A DNA stretch of 64,000 nt from Phycomyces blakesleeanus NRRL 1555(-). Lineage: Eukaryota; Mucoromycota; Mucoromycetes; Mucorales; Phycomycetaceae. The stretch covers positions 806,001 to 870,000 of the forward strand of contig NW_017265154.1 in assembly GCF_001638985.1 (NCBI RefSeq). Direction: 5' to 3'. The notes under the pieces were generated by a model that did no database searches, was not told where the DNA came from, and was given only the letters and a program-made list of their open reading frames with translations. Positions within the stretch are counted from its first letter, which is position 1. Each line of letters begins with the position of its first letter. Made by a program: the position numbers and the translations under genes. Below, piece by piece: positions 62,424-64,000 of this stretch.

Positions 62424-63453
62424 TCACTTCATTTTCTTAGTTTTTACCTGTCTTGTCAACAGAGCCATCTCCTTCTTCGCATACACAGACTGGCACATAT
62501 TCAATAGCTATTAAAAATATACATAGTCAGCATAGACCAATAAAAGTAATGTGCTTACAATTCCATCATTTAAAATCTCAGCGTAGGCTGTCTGTCGTCT
62601 AATGATTTCCGTTGCTCGTTTGAATTTCCCAAGTTGCAAGAGATCTTCTGCGTAGTATAACCAACATTTGCATTCCAAAATTGGATCTTTTAACCATTGT
62701 GCTAGTCTGATCTGCTGTAAAGCCAGTGTTTTTGCCTTGTGGGCCTGTGATCCAAACAATGATTATTGGTTTCGGGTACCTTTCTCTTGTTCTTCTTAAT
62801 AAATAAAGGAGAAAAATAACTCACAAAAAAGCTGTTGGTCTTTCCAAGGGAGCTATAAGCACCGCCAAGAACCGAGAAATAAACACCCGTAAATGCAACA
62901 AGGTCGGCCCGCGACGCAACTGTCCACATCATACGCGCCCTATTGTGTTATTAGGTATTGTATTCTTTTTCTCAATTATCATACCATGACATGCTTGGGA
63001 TCCTGCTCGTACGTCTCAAATAGTTATTAATATCCAGTTCTATTCTCAACTCGATTGGTGCGCCTGGAAGTGGTAACTTGTCTGTCTTGCTAGCTCTCAA
63101 ACAACCTCCGATTAGTAGTTGGATTGCTCCCACTTGATTTGTCAGAACACGATCCTGAATGGCTTCAACAGTCCGACAGTCATAACAGAATATTCTTCCA
63201 TAATTTATTCGGCAATCAAAGTCGAATGAAACGTGATTTAGGCGGATGAGTTGATGGGGATCTGATGGATTGGGTACTAATACAAGCACTGATTCTAAAA
63301 AAAAAACCATTATTATTAGCTTTAATATATATAAAAAAATCCCCCCTGTAACTAAGGCTGCTCACGGTCTACACAAAATGACTGGCATAAATTCTGATGA
63401 GAATGTGAAAACAGAGATTCTATAGAGAAAAAAGCAGATTTTGGATTCTGCAT
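62424..63453 (-). CDS. helical protein, unrecognised (possibly TPR-like)
   Basis: Five exons read right to left: 63453-63366, 63294-62985, 62939-62825, 62744-62559 and 62507-62424, about 260 aa. No family recognised. The first half alternates strands and helices, with a cysteine cluster (FDFDCRINYGRIFCYDC). From about residue 135 it is all helical (SRADLVAFTGVYFSVLGG, then AHKAKTLALQQIRLAQWL, CWLYYAEDLLQLGKFKRATEI). The GKFKRATEI style resembles tetratricopeptide repeats. All introns are GT-AG and every join is in phase, which supports a real gene despite no long frame. The start ATG gives a short N-terminal stretch of 29 residues. Its stop lies about 66 bases from the DUS4 stop, in convergent orientation. 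Confidence 0.75.
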
Positions 63454-63617
63454 TGAAAGAAAAAAAAAGAGCTTTCACGATGGTCTCCAAAAGAGGAGGG
63501 CTGTATGTGACCGCCTGAATGCAAAATCGCTTTGATTTGCTTTTTGTAAAAAAAAAATAAAAAAATAAAAGTATTTAATCTTATGTTTAAAAGAAGGATG
63601 TGTGTGCGTGTGTGTGA

Positions 63618-64000
63618 TTAAGATCTAAAAATGTTTCCCAATCCATGTTCTTTGATGTATTCACCACCGTACTCCTCATACTCCTTTTTGCTGACTCTTA
63701 TGTTCTTGAATTTTTCATCCAGGGCAACCATGGCAGCACCTTTCCAGGCATCCAAAAGAGGATCCTTAGCACGCTTCACTTGAATAGCAGTATTTGCCGG
63801 AAAAATAGACTGCATTGATCCTTCAATACGTTCTGATATTCCAGGTAAACGGCTGAAACCACCGGTAAGGAATATGTGCTAAGAATTAAAACCCCCAATA
63901 AAGTATAAAAATAAATGCAGTTATATAAAGAGATCTATTTACAACTGTACATGTATTACAACCTGTCTTACCTTCATCACTTTGGCCTTTTGTTCAGAAT
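63618..64000 (-). CDS. ARP5: actin-related protein, 3' end only (probably ARP5)
   Basis: Partial gene cut by the right window edge. Two exons seen: 64000-63972 (continuing outside) and 63878-63618. The translated end reads KVMK then HIFLTGGFSRLPGISERI, the actin-fold segment that contacts the nucleotide from subdomain 3. This is followed by RAKDPLLDAWKGAAM and KKEYEEYGGEYIKEHGLGN. The DPxLDAWxGA and KEYEExGGEYxKEH wording is that of Arp5, an INO80 chromatin-remodelling subunit in the nucleus. Arp6 and Arp8 differ at these positions. Only about 95 residues are visible, so the subfamily call is less certain than the actin-family call. Confidence 0.8.

Overview
This window looks like nuclear DNA of an early-diverging filamentous fungus, most likely Mucoromycota (inference). 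Intergenic DNA is very AT-rich. Genes are densely interrupted by short introns of about 45-230 nt. There are many AT, AC and polyA/T tracts, and the gene set is purely eukaryotic. No rRNA, convincing tRNA, CRISPR array, plasmid or viral replication gene was seen. Gene models were built by hand from reading-frame continuity, splice-site consensus and family knowledge. All recognised models except the one cut by the right edge close without a frameshift.

Layout, left to right: MED7 (+, Mediator subunit), ATG12 (+, autophagy ubiquitin-like protein), an unrecognised coiled-coil/proline-rich protein (-), a foldback repeat and a tentative small spliced gene (-) at 8.5-10.5 kb, a NIPA-type magnesium transporter (+), TRM82/WDR4 (-, tRNA m7G46 methyltransferase subunit), ribosomal protein eS10 (+), 5-aminolevulinate synthase (+, with two heme-regulatory CP motifs), a GPATCH1-like splicing factor (+), and a large protein ending in a cyclin fold (-). 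A gene-poor stretch of about 4 kb follows. Then come a glyoxylate/hydroxypyruvate reductase (+), SFT2 (-, Golgi traffic), an MRM2-type FtsJ rRNA 2'-O-methyltransferase (+), a proline/serine-rich orphan (-), an 18-exon kinesin-like protein whose motor domain has lost its P-loop (-), a 4.3-kb repeat-rich gene desert, and an IBTK/Btb3-like ankyrin-RCC1-BTB protein of about 1561 aa (-). The right end holds a mitochondrial carrier resembling succinate/fumarate carriers (+), a GNAT acetyltransferase (-), a 3.4-kb gene-free stretch, DUS4 dihydrouridine synthase (+), an unrecognised helical protein (-) and the 3' end of an actin-related protein, probably ARP5 (-).

These are mostly housekeeping genes and do not form one pathway. 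Three act on RNA modification (TRM82, MRM2, DUS4), one on splicing (GPATCH1), and two on mitochondrial metabolism (ALAS, carrier). The most unusual signals are the ATP-site-less kinesin, a cyclin fused to a long unfamiliar N-terminal region, a surprisingly high share of GC-AG introns (5 of about 99, all with GCAAG donors), and small inverted-repeat elements.
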